A stretch of 64,000 nucleotides of DNA from NCBI RefSeq assembly GCF_000384295.1, contig NZ_KB913037.1, forward strand, positions 3,163-67,162, in the 5' to 3' direction. Source of the stretch: Amycolatopsis balhimycina FH 1894 (GTDB lineage: Bacteria > Actinomycetota > Actinomycetes > Mycobacteriales > Pseudonocardiaceae). A program made the translations under genes and the position numbers. Under the pieces are notes generated by a model. That model made no database searches, was not told the DNA's origin, and saw only the letters and a list, made by a program, of their open reading frames with translations. Shown piece after piece: positions 1 through 11,800 of this stretch; the stretch's first letter is position 1; the number at the start of each line of letters is the position of its first letter.

Positions 1-1
1 C

Positions 2-3000
2 GGCCGGGCCGACGATCAGGTCAAGATCCGGGGGTTCCGGGTGGAGCCGGGTGAGGTCGAGACCGTGCTCGCCGGGCACCCGGCGGTCGCGCAGGCCGCC
101 GTGCTGGTCCGTGAGGACGTCCCCGGCGACAAGAGGCTCATCGCCTACCTGGTGCCCGCGGGCACCGCGACTTCGATCACCGACGTGGTGCGTGAGCACA
201 CCGCCGAGCACCTGCCGGGCTACCTGGTGCCCTCGGCGTTCGTAGAGCTGGACGTCCTGCCCCTGACGGTCAACGGGAAGGTGGACCGGGCGGCGCTCCC
301 CGCCCCGCGGCGCGAAACGGGCGCCGGACGCGCTCCCAGCACCGGCCAGGAAGAGCTGGTGTGCACGGCGTTCGCCGAAGTGCTCGGCCTGCCCGCGGTC
401 GGCGTCGACGACGATTTCTTCGCGCTCGGCGGCCATTCGCTGTCGGCGGTGTCGCTGGTCGAATGGCTGCGGCAGCGTGGCGTGTCGGTTTCGGTCCGAG
501 CGCTGTTCGTGACGCCGACACCGGCGGCGCTGGCGGCTGTGGCCGGCCCGGAACCGGTGGTGGTGCCGCCCAACCTGATCCCGCGGTACACCACCGAGAT
601 CACGCCCGCGATGCTGCCGCTGGTGGAGCTGTCCGAGGCGGAAATCGCCCGGGTGGTCGAGGCGGTGCCGGGTGGCACGGCCAATGTGCAGGACGTGTAC
701 CCGCTGGCGCCGTTGCAGGAAGGCATCTTCTTCCACCACCTGATGGCCGAGGAGGGCGTCGACGACGTCTACACCATGCCGTTCGTCCTGCGGTTCGCGG
801 CGCGGCACCGGCTGGACGCCTTCCTGGGCGCGCTGCGACAGGTCGTCGACCGTCACGACGTTTACCGCACCGCGCTCGTGTCGGAGGGCCTGACCGAGCC
901 GGTTCAGGTGGTGTGGCGGCACGCCGAGCTGCCGGTCACCGAGGTCACCCTCGACGCGGACGGCGGGGACGTGGCCGGACAGCTCCTGGCGGCCGCCGGC
1001 GGGTGGATGGACCTGCGCCGGGCACCGCTGCTGACCGTGCACGTCGCGGCCGAGCCGGGCGGCGCTGCCGGATGGCTGGCACTGGTGCGGATGCACCACC
1101 TGGTCCAGGACCACACGGCGCTCGACATCGTGCTCGGCGAGATCAGGACGATACTGGCCGGCCGGGCCGGGACGCTGCCCGCTCCGGCGCCGTTCCGGGA
1201 CTTCGTGGCGCACGCCCGGCTGGGTGTGCCCGAGGAAGTGCACCGGGCGTACTTCACCAGGCTCGTCGGCGACGTCACCGAGACCGGCGCCCCGTACGGG
1301 CTGCTGGACGTGCACGGCGACGGAACGGAGGTCGCGCAGGCCAGGCTGATGGTGGACGACGGCCTGGCGAGGCGGGTGCGGGCGCTGGCGCGATCGCTCG
1401 GGATGAGCCCGGCGACGATCTTCCACCTGGCGTGGGCACGGCTGCTCGCGGCGGTCGCGGGACGCGACGACATCGTCTTCGGCACGGTACTGCTCGGCCG
1501 GTCGAGCATCGGCTCGGACCGCGCGCCCGGGCTGTTCATGAACACCCTCCCGGTGCGGGTCAAGCTGGCCGGGCAGCCGGTGGGAGCGGCGCTGACGGAT
1601 CTGCGCGACCAGCTCGCCGAGCTGCTGGTGCACGAGCACGCGCCGTTGACGGTGGCGCAGGAGGCCGGTGCCCTGCCCGCCGGCAGCCCGCTGTTCGCCG
1701 CGCTGTTCAACTACCGGCACGCCGAGCGTGCCGAACCCGGGCCCGACGACGTGCTCGGGGATGTCGAGACCGTGTTCACCCAGGAGCACAACAACTACCC
1801 GCTGAGCGTGTCGATCGACGACGACGGCGTGGAGTTCGGTGTCTCCGTGGATGTCCTGCGGCCGGTGGCCGCGGAGCGGTTCGCCGCGCTGCTGCACGCC
1901 ACGCTCGCGAAACTGACCACCGCCTTGGCGGAGAGCCCGGCCCTTCCGCTGATGGCGGTGGACGCGCTCGACGTGAGCGGCCAGGAGGCCGGTCCCACGC
2001 CGGACGCGGACGCCGGATCCGATCGGCTCGCGCGGCGGCTGACCGCCGCCGGCGTGCGCCGTGAGTCGGTGGTCGCGATCGGCGTGCGGGAGCCGGGCGA
2101 GCTGGCACAGGCCCGGGCCGCCATCGCCCAGGTGGGTGGCAGGTACGTGCTGGTCGATCCGGCGGACCCGGCCGGGGACGTCGCCGCCGCGCTCACCGGC
2201 GCCGGGGCACTGGTGCTGGTCACCACCACGGACGCGGCGGCGAGCCTGCCGGACTGGCCGCGCCGGCTGCTGCTGGACGAGGCCGGACCCGCGGCCGCCG
2301 GGCGGGCGGTGTTCGTCCCGGGAGCCGAAGACCCGGCCACGACCGGCACCGGCCGGGCGCCCGCCACGGCGCACGAGGAGCTGTTGTGCCAGGCGTTCGC
2401 CCAGGTGCTGGGCCGGGACCGGGTCGGGCTCGACGACGATTTCTTCGCGCTCGGCGGCAACTCCCTGCTGGCGACCCGGCTGGTCAGCCGGGTGCGGTCC
2501 GTGCTCGGCGTCGAGGTGTCCATCCGGCTTCTGTTCGAGACGCTGACCGCGGGCCGCCTCGCCGCACGGCTGGGGCAGGCGGGCCGTGGCCGGCCGGCGC
2601 TGACGGCAAGGGACCGTCCGGCACGGCCCCCGGTTTCGTTCGCGCAGCGACGGCTCTGGTTCGTCGCGCAGCTCGAAGGCTCGAGCGCCAGCTACAGCAA
2701 CACGACCGCGCTCCGCCTGCGTGGCGCGCTGAACCCGGCGGCGCTGGCCGCGGCGCTGCGGGACGTGATCGGCCGCCACGAGGTCCTGCGGACAGTGCTC
2801 CCGGCCGAGAACGGCGAGCCGTACCAGCGCATCCTGCCGGTCGGGGAAACCGGCTTCGCGCTGCCGGTGATCGCAGTGACGGCAGCGGAGATCGCGGACG
2901 AGATCGACCGGGCGGCCGGCTACGCGTTCGACCTCGCCGGGGAGCTCCCCATCCGGGCGTGGCTGCTCCGGGTGACGCCGGACGAACACGTCCTCGTGCT

Positions 3001-5815
3001 GGCGGTGCACCACATCGCGACCGATGGCTGGTCGACCGCGTCGCTGGCAAGGGATCTGTCGGTTGCGTACGCGGCACGCCTGGCCGGGCGTGCGCCGGAC
3101 TGGGCGCCGTTGCCCGTGCAGTACGCGGATTATGCGCTCTGGCAACGTGACCTGCTCGGCGACGCGGACGACCCGGAGAGCGTCCCGGCCCGGCAGCTGG
3201 CGTTCTGGCGCGACACCCTCGCCGGTATCCCCGGCGAGATACCGCTGCCGGCGGACCGGCCACGTCCCGCGGTGGCGACGCACCGGGGAGGCGAGGTCCC
3301 GGTGGCGCTGTCCGCGGATCTGCACCGGCGTGTCACGGCGCTCGCCGCGACGGAGCAGGTCACCGTTTTCATGGTGCTCCAAGCGGCTTTCGCCGCGTTG
3401 CTGAGCAGGCTGGGCGCGGGGGACGACATCCCGATCGGCACCGCGCCGGCCGGCCGCACCGACGACGCGCTGGACGAGCTGATCGGGTTCTTCGTCAACA
3501 TGCTGGTCCTGCGCACCGACGTCTCGGGTGACCCGAGCTTCACGGAGTTGCTGTGGCGAGTGCGGGACACCGACCTGGCGGCGTACGAGCACCAGGACGT
3601 GCCGTTCGACCGGGTGGTGGAGGAGTTCGTCCCCGAGCCTTCCCTGTCGCGGCAACCGCTGTTCCAGGTGGCGCTGGACGTCCGGAACGCGCCGGAGTCG
3701 GAACTGCGGCTCCCCGGGCTGGAGGTGAGCGGCGAACCACTCGCGCACGGCGTCGCCAGGTACGACCTCATGCTCAGCCTCGCCGAGCGACGCGACGAAC
3801 AGGGGGCCCCGGACGGGATGGCGGGGGTGCTGGAGTTCGGCACCGACATGTTCGACCGGCCGACGGCCGAGGTGCTCGCCACGCGGCTGGTGCGGCTGCT
3901 GGACTCCCTCGTCGGCGAGCCCGCCCGGCCGCTGAGCCGGATCGACCTGCTGGACGAGGCCGAACGGCGCCGGGTACTCGACGACTGGAACCCGCCCGGT
4001 CGCGGAGTGCCGGAAGCGACGGTGGCCGAACTGTTCGCCGCACAGGTCGCGCGGCGACCCGAAGCGGCCGCGGTGGAGGCCGGAGACGTCGTCGTCGGGT
4101 ACGCGGAACTGGCCGCGCGGTCCGACCGGCTGGCCCGCGTCCTCGCCGGGCACGGCGCGGGGCCCGAGTCGGCGGTGGCCGTGGTGCTGGATCGCTCGGC
4201 CGATCTGGTGGTCGCGTTTCTCGCGGTCCTCAAGGCGGGCGCCGTCTACCTCCCGATCGACCCGATGCTGCCGGCCGAGCGGATCGAGTACGTGTTCGGC
4301 GACGCGCGGCCGGTGTGTGTGCTGACGGCCGCCGGCCGCCGGGCGTCGGTCCCGGCGGGCACGGAGATCCCCGTCGTCGTCCTCGGCGCGGCCGGGGCGG
4401 AGACGACCGCGCCCGTCGTCCCGCCGCTGCCGGAGCATCCGGCGTACCTCATCTACACGTCGGGCTCGACGGGACGGCCGAAGGGCGTGGCGGTCCCGCA
4501 CCGCGGCATCGCCGCCCTCGTGGCCTCGCAGGCCGAACGGCTCGCCGTCACCGACGAGAGCCGGGTGCTGCAGTTCGCTTCCCCGGGATTCGACGCGTCC
4601 GTCTGGGAACTGGTGATGGCGCTGTGCACCGGCGCCCGCCTGATCGTGACCGAGGCCGGCGACCTGCTCCCGGGGGCCGGTCTGGCCGGAGTCGTGGCCA
4701 GGCACGGGGTGACGCACGCGACCCTGCCGCCCGCCGTCCTCGCCGCGTCCGCGCCGGAGGACCTGGCCTCGGTCACCACGCTGGTGTCGGCGGGCGAAGC
4801 GCTCACCGGCGACCTCGTGACGCGCTGGGCGCCCGGACGCCGGTTCGTCGACGCCTACGGGCCGACCGAGACCACCGTCTGCGCGACGATGTCCGCGCCG
4901 CTTTCGCCCGGCGATCCGCCCGACATCGGGATCGCGGTTCTCGACACCCGGGTCTACGTCCTGGACGACACCCTGGCCCCGGCGCCGCCCGGAGTGCGGG
5001 GCGAGTTGTACGTGGCCGGTGCCGGCCTGGCTCGTGGCTACCTCGGGCGGCCGGGGCTGACCGCCGAACGGTTCGTCGCCTGTCCGTTCACGTCCACTGT
5101 GGACGGTATGGTGACGGCGCCGGGCGAGCGGATGTACCGCACCGGCGACCGCGCCCGATGGACCACCGACGGGCGGCTGATCTTCGAGGGCCGGGTCGAC
5201 GACCAGCTCAAGATCCGCGGGTTCCGGATCGAGCCGGGCGAGATCGCGGAGGTACTGGCCGCGCACCCGGCCGTCGCGCACGCGGCTGTCGTGGCCAGGG
5301 AGTACCGGGCAGGGGATCGGCGCCTGGTCGCCTACCTGGTTCCCGCCGAGCCCGGCATCGACGGGCTCGGCGAGACGCTCCGGGAGTACGCCCTGCGCAA
5401 GCTGCCCACGTACATGCTGCCCGCCGCGATCGTCGAACTCGACGCGCTGCCGTTGACCGTCAACGGAAAGCTCGACCGCACCGCGCTTCCCGAACCCGAC
5501 CACGGCACCGCCGGGGCAGGCCGCGCACCGGCCACCCGGGAGGAAGAGCTCGTGTGCGGAGCGTTCGCCGAAATCCTCGAGCTGCCCGAGGTCGGCCCCG
5601 ACGACCACTTCTTCGCACTGGGCGGGCATTCCCTGCTGGCGACGCGGCTGCTCAGCAGGGTCAGGGTCGCGCTGGGTGCCGAGGTGCCGCTGCGGGTGCT
5701 GTTCGAGCACCCGACCGCGGCCGGGGTCGCCACGTGGATCGCGGCGAACGCCGGTACCCGGAAGAAAGCCAGGCCGGCGCTCCGGCCGATGCGTGAGCAC
5801 GAGAAGGAGTTCTGA
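2..5815 (+). CDS. Nonribosomal peptide synthetase, 3' part (modules 7-9, RamB/EndB-like)
   Basis: The gene is open at the left edge; the reading frame runs from base 2 with no start in the window (1937 residues visible). Domains in order (residues counted from base 2): C-terminal piece of an A domain with NGKVDR (1-100), PCP with GGHSL (115-180), condensation domain with HHLVQDH (190-650), a remnant of an A domain (660-780), PCP with GGNSL (785-855), ordinary condensation domain with HHIATDG (870-1330), full A domain (1340-1830), PCP (1845-1910), short tail. The full A domain reads DAWTVAAVCK by alignment to GrsA, a known Phe code. In ramoplanin numbering these would be Hpg7, Thr8 and Phe9. 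The HHxxxDH condensation domain after module 7 fits a D residue there. The stop overlaps the next start (TGATG), so translation is probably coupled. Confidence 0.93.
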   Translation, partial: GRADDQVKIRGFRVEPGEVETVLAGHPAVAQAAVLVREDVPGDKRLIAYLVPAGTATSITDVVREHTAEHLPGYLVPSAFVELDVLPLTVNGKVDRAALPAPRRETGAGRAPSTGQEELVCTAFAEVLGLPAVGVDDDFFALGGHSLSAVSLVEWLRQRGVSVSVRALFVTPTPAALAAVAGPEPVVVPPNLIPRYTTEITPAMLPLVELSEAEIARVVEAVPGGTANVQDVYPLAPLQEGIFFHHLMAEEGVDDVYTMPFVLRFAARHRLDAFLGALRQVVDRHDVYRTALVSEGLTEPVQVVWRHAELPVTEVTLDADGGDVAGQLLAAAGGWMDLRRAPLLTVHVAAEPGGAAGWLALVRMHHLVQDHTALDIVLGEIRTILAGRAGTLPAPAPFRDFVAHARLGVPEEVHRAYFTRLVGDVTETGAPYGLLDVHGDGTEVAQARLMVDDGLARRVRALARSLGMSPATIFHLAWARLLAAVAGRDDIVFGTVLLGRSSIGSDRAPGLFMNTLPVRVKLAGQPVGAALTDLRDQLAELLVHEHAPLTVAQEAGALPAGSPLFAALFNYRHAERAEPGPDDVLGDVETVFTQEHNNYPLSVSIDDDGVEFGVSVDVLRPVAAERFAALLHATLAKLTTALAESPALPLMAVDALDVSGQEAGPTPDADAGSDRLARRLTAAGVRRESVVAIGVREPGELAQARAAIAQVGGRYVLVDPADPAGDVAAALTGAGALVLVTTTDAAASLPDWPRRLLLDEAGPAAAGRAVFVPGAEDPATTGTGRAPATAHEELLCQAFAQVLGRDRVGLDDDFFALGGNSLLATRLVSRVRSVLGVEVSIRLLFETLTAGRLAARLGQAGRGRPALTARDRPARPPVSFAQRRLWFVAQLEGSSASYSNTTALRLRGALNPAALAAALRDVIGRHEVLRTVLPAENGEPYQRILPVGETGFALPVIAVTAAEIADEIDRAAGYAFDLAGELPIRAWLLRVTPDEHVLVLAVHHIATDGWSTASLARDLSVAYAARLAGRAPDWAPLPVQYADYALWQRDLLGDADDPESVPARQLAFWRDTLAGIPGEIPLPADRPRPAVATHRGGEVPVALSADLHRRVTALAATEQVTVFMVLQAAFAALLSRLGAGDDIPIGTAPAGRTDDALDELIGFFVNMLVLRTDVSGDPSFTELLWRVRDTDLAAYEHQDVPFDRVVEEFVPEPSLSRQPLFQVALDVRNAPESELRLPGLEVSGEPLAHGVARYDLMLSLAERRDEQGAPDGMAGVLEFGTDMFDRPTAEVLATRLVRLLDSLVGEPARPLSRIDLLDEAERRRVLDDWNPPGRGVPEATVAELFAAQVARRPEAAAVEAGDVVVGYAELAARSDRLARVLAGHGAGPESAVAVVLDRSADLVVAFLAVLKAGAVYLPIDPMLPAERIEYVFGDARPVCVLTAAGRRASVPAGTEIPVVVLGAAGAETTAPVVPPLPEHPAYLIYTSGSTGRPKGVAVPHRGIAALVASQAERLAVTDESRVLQFASPGFDASVWELVMALCTGARLIVTEAGDLLPGAGLAGVVARHGVTHATLPPAVLAASAPEDLASVTTLVSAGEALTGDLVTRWAPGRRFVDAYGPTETTVCATMSAPLSPGDPPDIGIAVLDTRVYVLDDTLAPAPPGVRGELYVAGAGLARGYLGRPGLTAERFVACPFTSTVDGMVTAPGERMYRTGDRARWTTDGRLIFEGRVDDQLKIRGFRIEPGEIAEVLAAHPAVAHAAVVAREYRAGDRRLVAYLVPAEPGIDGLGETLREYALRKLPTYMLPAAIVELDALPLTVNGKLDRTALPEPDHGTAGAGRAPATREEELVCGAFAEILELPEVGPDDHFFALGGHSLLATRLLSRVRVALGAEVPLRVLFEHPTAAGVATWIAANAGTRKKARPALRPMREHEKEF
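1985..2345 (+). other. Remnant adenylation domain of module 8
   Basis: Between the condensation domain and PCP of module 8 there are only about 115 residues where an A domain of about 500 would be expected. The stretch still resembles the start of an A domain: it has [10 protein letters not shown], then RESVVAIGV, then a VDPADPA piece corresponding to the A1/A2 area. It lacks A3 (SGSTG), A5, A7 and A8 and the A10 lysine. It cannot activate an amino acid, so the PCP must be charged from elsewhere. The reading frame is intact across it, and PCP8 keeps its serine, so this looks like a settled architecture rather than decay. An A-less module at residue 8 is known in ramoplanin and enduracidin synthetases. 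Confidence 0.88.
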
Positions 5816-8800
5816 TGATTCCGTTGTCGTTCGCGCAGCGCCGGCTGTGGTTCCTCTGGCAGCTGGACGGACCCACCGACGCCTTCACCATCCCGCTGGC
5901 CCTGCGGCTGACCGGTGAGCTGGATCGCGACGCGCTCGCCGCCGCCCTGCGGGACGTGCTCGGCCGCCACGAGGTGCTGCGGACCGTCTTCCCCGCCCAG
6001 GGCGGCGAACCGTACCAGCGGGTGCTCCCCGTGGACGAAACGGGTTTCGAACTCGAGGTGGCCGAGGCGGCGGTGCTGGGGGAGCAGGTGGCGCGCGCGA
6101 GCGCGTACGCCTTCGACCTGGCGGGCGAGATCCCCATGCGGGCCTGGCTGTTCGCGGTGAACCGGCGCGAACACGTGCTGGTCCTGGTCCTGCACCACAT
6201 CGCTGCCGACGGCTGGTCGATGGGCCCGTTGCTGCGCGACCTCTCCACCGCGTACGCGGCCCGGCTGGCCGGAGGTGCGCCGGGCTGGGAGCCGTTGCCC
6301 GTGCAGTACGCCGATTACACGCTGTGGCAGCGCGAGCTTCTCGGTGCGGAGGACGACCCGGAGAGCACCCTGACCGAGCAGGTGGCGTTCTGGCGCCGGA
6401 CGCTCGACGGGGCGCCGGAGGAACTGGACCTGCCGGGTGACCGGCCGCGCCCGGCGCAGCCGGGTTCCCAGGGCCACACCGCCGAGCTGGAACTCGGCGC
6501 CGGCACGCATCGGCGGTTGCTGGAGCTGGCGCGGGACCACGGGGCCACCCTGTCCATGGTGGTGCACTCCGCACTGGCGGTGCTGTTGTCCCGGTCGGGC
6601 GCCGGCGCGGACCTCCCGATCGGGACCCTGGTCGCGGGCCGGACCGACGAGGGACTCGACGACCTGGTCGGCTGTTTCGTCAACAACCTGGTGATCCGCG
6701 CCGACCTGTCCGGCGATCCGGCCTTCACCGATGTGCTCGGGCGCGTGCGGGAAACCGCGCTGGACGCCTACGAGCACCAGGACGTGCCGTTCGAGAAACT
6801 GGTCGAGGAACTGGCGCCGGCCCGGTCGCTGTCCCGCCACCCCCTGTTCCAGGTGATGGCAGCCGTGGAAAGCGCGGACCTGATGTCCACCGGGCGCGAC
6901 GGCGGATCCGCACTGGAACTGCCCGGCCTGCGGGTCGAGCTGATCTCCGGCGACCGGCAGGCCGGGGACCTCGACCTCGATCTCGTGGTGCGGGAGACCC
7001 TCGACGCCGACGGGCGGCCGGCGGGTTTGCAGGGTGCCCTCCTCGGCTCGGCGGACCTGTTCGATGCCGGGACGGTCGAGCGGATCGCGGCGCAGCTGGC
7101 CCACGTCCTGGAAACCGTCGCGGCCGACCCCGCTGTCACCGTCCGGTCCCTGCGGGTTCTCGGCCAGGACGAGCTGCGCCGGATACTCCGGGACTGGAAT
7201 GACACGGCGGTTCCTGGGCCGGGTGGTCTGGTGCCGGATTTGTTTGCCGGGCAGGTGGTGCGGTCTCCGGACGCGGTGGCGTTGGCGGGTTCGGGTGTCG
7301 AGCTGAGTTATGCGGAAGTGGATGCGTGGGCGAACCGGCTGGCGCGGAAGTTTATCGGTGTGGGGGTGGGGCCGGAGTCGGTGGTGGCTTTGGTTTTGGA
7401 GCGTTCACCGGAGTTGTTGGTCGCGATTCTTGCGGTGTTGAAGGCGGGTGGCGCTTATCTGGCGATTGATCCGGGGTCGCCGGCGGAGCGTGTTCGTTTT
7501 ATGGTTGAGGATGCGGCTGCGGTGCTGGTGGTGGATTCGCTGGGGTTTGTGGCGGATGTGGGTGGGTTTGGCGCGGGGCCGGTGTCTGATGTGGATCGGG
7601 TTGGGCCGTTGTTTCCGGATCATCCGGTGTATGTGGTGTATACGTCGGGTTCGACGGGTGTGCCGAAGGGTGTGGTGGTTTCGCATCGGGGTTTTGTGAA
7701 TTTGTCGGTGAGTCATGGTCGGTTCGGGGTGGGGCGGGGTGCTCGGGTGGCGCAGTTCGCGTCGCCGGGTTTTGACATGTTTTGTGAGGAGTGGTTGCTG
7801 GCGTTGGTGTCGGGTGCGGCGTTGGTGGTTGTTCCGGCGGAGCGGCGGCTGGGCACCGAGCTGGCGGGGTTTGTTGCGGAGTTTGGGGTGACGCATGCGA
7901 CGTTGCCGCCGGCGGCGGTGTCGACGTTGCCGTTGGGTGGTTTGCCTGAGGGTTTTGTGTTGGATGTGGGTGGTGAGGCGTTGCCGGGGGAGTTGGTGTC
8001 TCGGTGGGCTGGGGATGGGGTGATGTTCAATAGTTATGGTCCTGCTGAGGCGACGGTGAATGCTGCGGTGTGGCGGTGCCGGGCGGATGTGGGGTCGGGT
8101 GGTGTGGTGCCGATCGGGCGGCCGATTGCCAATGTGCGGGTGTATGTGCTGGATGGGGGGTTGCAGCCGGTTCCGGTGGGGGTGGGTGGTGAGCTTTATG
8201 TTTCCGGTGTGGGTGTGGCGCGGGGTTATGTGCGTCGTCCGGGGTTGACGGGTGAGCGGTTTGTGGCGTGTCCGTTTGAGCCGGGTGAGCGGATGTATCG
8301 CACCGGGGATCGGGTGCGCTGGAACGGTGACGGGGAATTGGTTTTTCTGGGCCGTTTTGACGATCAGGTGAAGATCCGCGGTTTCCGGGTGGAGCCGGGG
8401 GAAATCGAGAGCGTGCTGCTGACTCACCCCGGGGTCGGCCAGGCGGTGGTCGTCGCCCGGGAGGATACTCCGGGTGAGCACCGGCTGGTCGGTTATGTGG
8501 TTCTCGGCGCCCCGGTGTCCGGTGCGGAACTGCGGGCTTACCTGGCTGAGCGGCTGCCCTCGCACATGGTGCCTGCGGCGATCATGATTCTTGACGCTTT
8601 TCCCCTGACGTCCCATGCGAAGCTCGACCGCAAGGCACTTCCCGCACCGGACTTCGCGGGACTCGCGGGGGCCGGTCGCGCACCGGAAACCGCGCGAGAG
8701 GAACTGTTGTGCCAGGCGTTCGCCGAGACGCTCGGCGTGCCCCATGTCGGTGTCGAGGACGACTTCTTCGCGCTGGGTGGGCATTCGCTGCTCGTCGTGT

Positions 8801-11800
8801 CGCTGGTGGAGTGGTTGCGTCAGCGTGGCGTGTCGGTGTCGGTGCGGGCGTTGTTCACCACCCCGACCCCGGCCGGGCTGGCCGCGGTGGCGGGTCCGGA
8901 GCCGGTGGTGGTTCCGCCCAACCTGATCCCCGGCGACGCCACCGAGCTGACGCCGGAGATGGTGCCACTGGCGGACCTGACCGAGGCCGAGATCGCGCGG
9001 GTGGTGGCCGCCGTGCCGGGTGGGGTGGCGAACATCCAGGACATCTACCCGCTCGCGCCGTTGCAGGAAGGCATCTTCTTCCACCACCTGATGACCCACC
9101 ACGACGGAACCGACGTCTACGTGACGCCCACCGTCATCGAGTTCGACTCCCGGGAACGCCTCGACGCCTTCGTCGCCGCGTTGCGGTGGATGGTGAATCG
9201 GCACGACATCTACCGCACCGCGGTCGTGTCGGCGGGACTGCGGGAACCCGTCCAGGTCGTGGTGCGCCACGCCGAGGTGCCGGTCGGGGAAGCCGTCCTC
9301 GATCCCGGCGGCCCGGACCCCGTCGAGCAGCTCCTGAACGTGGCGGGCGGGCGGCTGGAGCTGGGCCTGGCGCCGCTGATGGACCTGCACCTCGCCGCCG
9401 ATCCGCGAGGTGGCCGATGGCTCGGTCTGCTGCGCGTCCACCACCTGCTGCAGGACCACACCACCCTGGACGTGCTGCTCGACGATCTGCGGGCGTTCCT
9501 GTCCGGGCGGGCCGGGGAACTGCCGGCGCCGGTTCCGTTCCGCGAATTCGTGGCGCAGGCACGGCTCGGGGTACCGCGGGAGGAATACGAACGGTACTTC
9601 AGCGGCCTCCTCGGCGACGTGACCGAGACGACCGCTCCGTACGGCCTCGCGGACGTGGACGGCGACGGCACCGCGGCGGAGCAGGCTCACCTGCGGGTGG
9701 ACGACGCACTGGCCAGGCGCGTCCGTGAGGTGGCGCGGTCATGGGGGGTGAGCCCGGCGACGGTGTTCCACCTGGCGTGGGCGCGCGTCCTGGGTGCGGT
9801 GTCGGGCCGCGACGACGTGGTGTTCGGCACTGTCCTTTTCGGACGGATGAACGCCGGTGCCGGCGCGGATCGCGTGCCGGGGCTGTTCATCAACACGCTG
9901 CCGGTCCGGGTCCGCCTCGATCGGCAGGGCGTCGGCGAGGCGCTGACCGGCCTGCGCCACCAGCTCGCGGGCCTGCTGGCCCACGAGCACGCGCCCCTGG
10001 CGCTCGCCCAGGGGGCCAGTGGTCTCCCGGGCGGCAGCCCGCTGTTCAGCTCGATCTTCAACTACCGGCACAGCCCGGCCACTCCGGAGGAGGCGCGTCC
10101 CGCGCTGGACGGGATGAAGGTCCTGTCGGCCCGCGACCTCACGAACTACCCGCTCGCGGTCGCGGTCGACGCCCACGAGTCCGGCTTCGCGATCACGCTG
10201 GACGCGGTGGCGCCCGCCGATCCGGCGCGGGTGGGCGCGCTGCTGATCACCTGCCTCGACGCGCTCACCACCGCTCTGGCCGAGGAGCCGGCCACGCCCC
10301 TGCGCACGGTGGACGTGCTGGACGAGGCAGAGCTGTCCGCCCTGGTGCACGGCTGGAACGACACCGTGGTGCCGGTGCCGGACCTGTCGGTGCCGGACGC
10401 GTTCGCGGTCAGGACCGCGGCCGATCCCGGCGCCGTCGCACTCGTGTCCGGCGGGACGGAGATGTCCTACGGCGAGCTGGACGCACGGGCGGACCGGCTG
10501 GCGCGGGCGCTGGTCGTCGCGGGCGTGCGGCCGGAGTCGGCCGTGGCGGTCGTGATGGAACGGTCGATCGACCTCGTGGTGGCCTTGCTGGCGGTGCTGA
10601 AGGCCGGCGGCGTGTTCGTGCCGCTGGACACCGGATGGCCGGAAGCGCGGATGCGTGCGGTGGCCGCGGACGCGGGCGCCTGCCTGGTCCTGGTGCACGA
10701 GGCGACTGCCGGACTCGAACTCGGCGTCGCGGCGCTGACGGCCGGAGCCGAGGCGGACGCCGTGGTGGACCTGCCGGAATCGGTGATGCCGGGTGGTGCC
10801 GCCTACGTGATGTACACGTCGGGGTCGACCGGAGTGCCGAAGGGTGTGGTGGCCACCCACCGGGACGTGGTGCGCCTGGCGATGGACCGGTGCTGGGGCC
10901 CGGCGGCACGGGTGCTGTTCCACGCTCCCCACGCGTTCGACGCGTCGTCCTACGAGCTGTGGGTGCCGCTGCTGTCGGGCGGCACGGTGGTGATCGCGCC
11001 CGGCGAGCGCGTGGACGCCGCGCTGATGCGCCGGCTGATCGCCGAACACGCGTTGACCCACGTCCACGTGACCGCCGGTCTGCTGCGGGCACTGGCCGAG
11101 GACGACCCCGGTTGCTTCACCGGCGTGCGCGAGGTGCTGACGGGCGGGGACGTGGTGACGGCCGACGCCGTGCGGCGGGTCATGGCGGCGGATTCGCAGG
11201 TCGTCGTGCGGCACATGTACGGGCCGACCGAGGTCACGCTGTGCGCCACCCAGCACGAGATCGCCGATGCCGCCGAGGTCGACGGCGTGCTGCCCATCGG
11301 GCGGCCGCTGGACAACACCCGCGTCTACGTCCTGGACGACGGGCTCGACGTGGTGCCGGTGGGCGTGGCCGGCGAGCTGTACGTGGCCGGAGCCGGTATC
11401 GCACGAGGCTACGTCAACCGCGCGCAGACGACCGCGGAACGGTTCGTCGCCTGCCCGTTCGGCCCGGGCGAGCGGATGTACCGCACCGGCGACCTGGCCC
11501 GGTGGACGCCGGACGGGCGGCTGGTGTTCGCCGGGCGCGCGGACGACCAGGTGAAGATCCGCGGCTTCCGTGTCGAGCCCGGCGAGGTCGAGGCCGTGCT
11601 CGCCGCACACCCGGCGGTCGCGCAGGCCACCGTCGTCGTGCGGGAGGACGTCCCGGGTGACAAACGGCTGATCGCCTATCTGGTGCCCGTGGACCGGGGC
11701 CGGCCGATCGCCGGCGCGGTGCGTGAGCACGCGGCCGGACGCCTGCCCGAGTACATGGTCCCGGCGTCGTTCCTGGAATTGGCCGCGCTCCCGCTGACGG

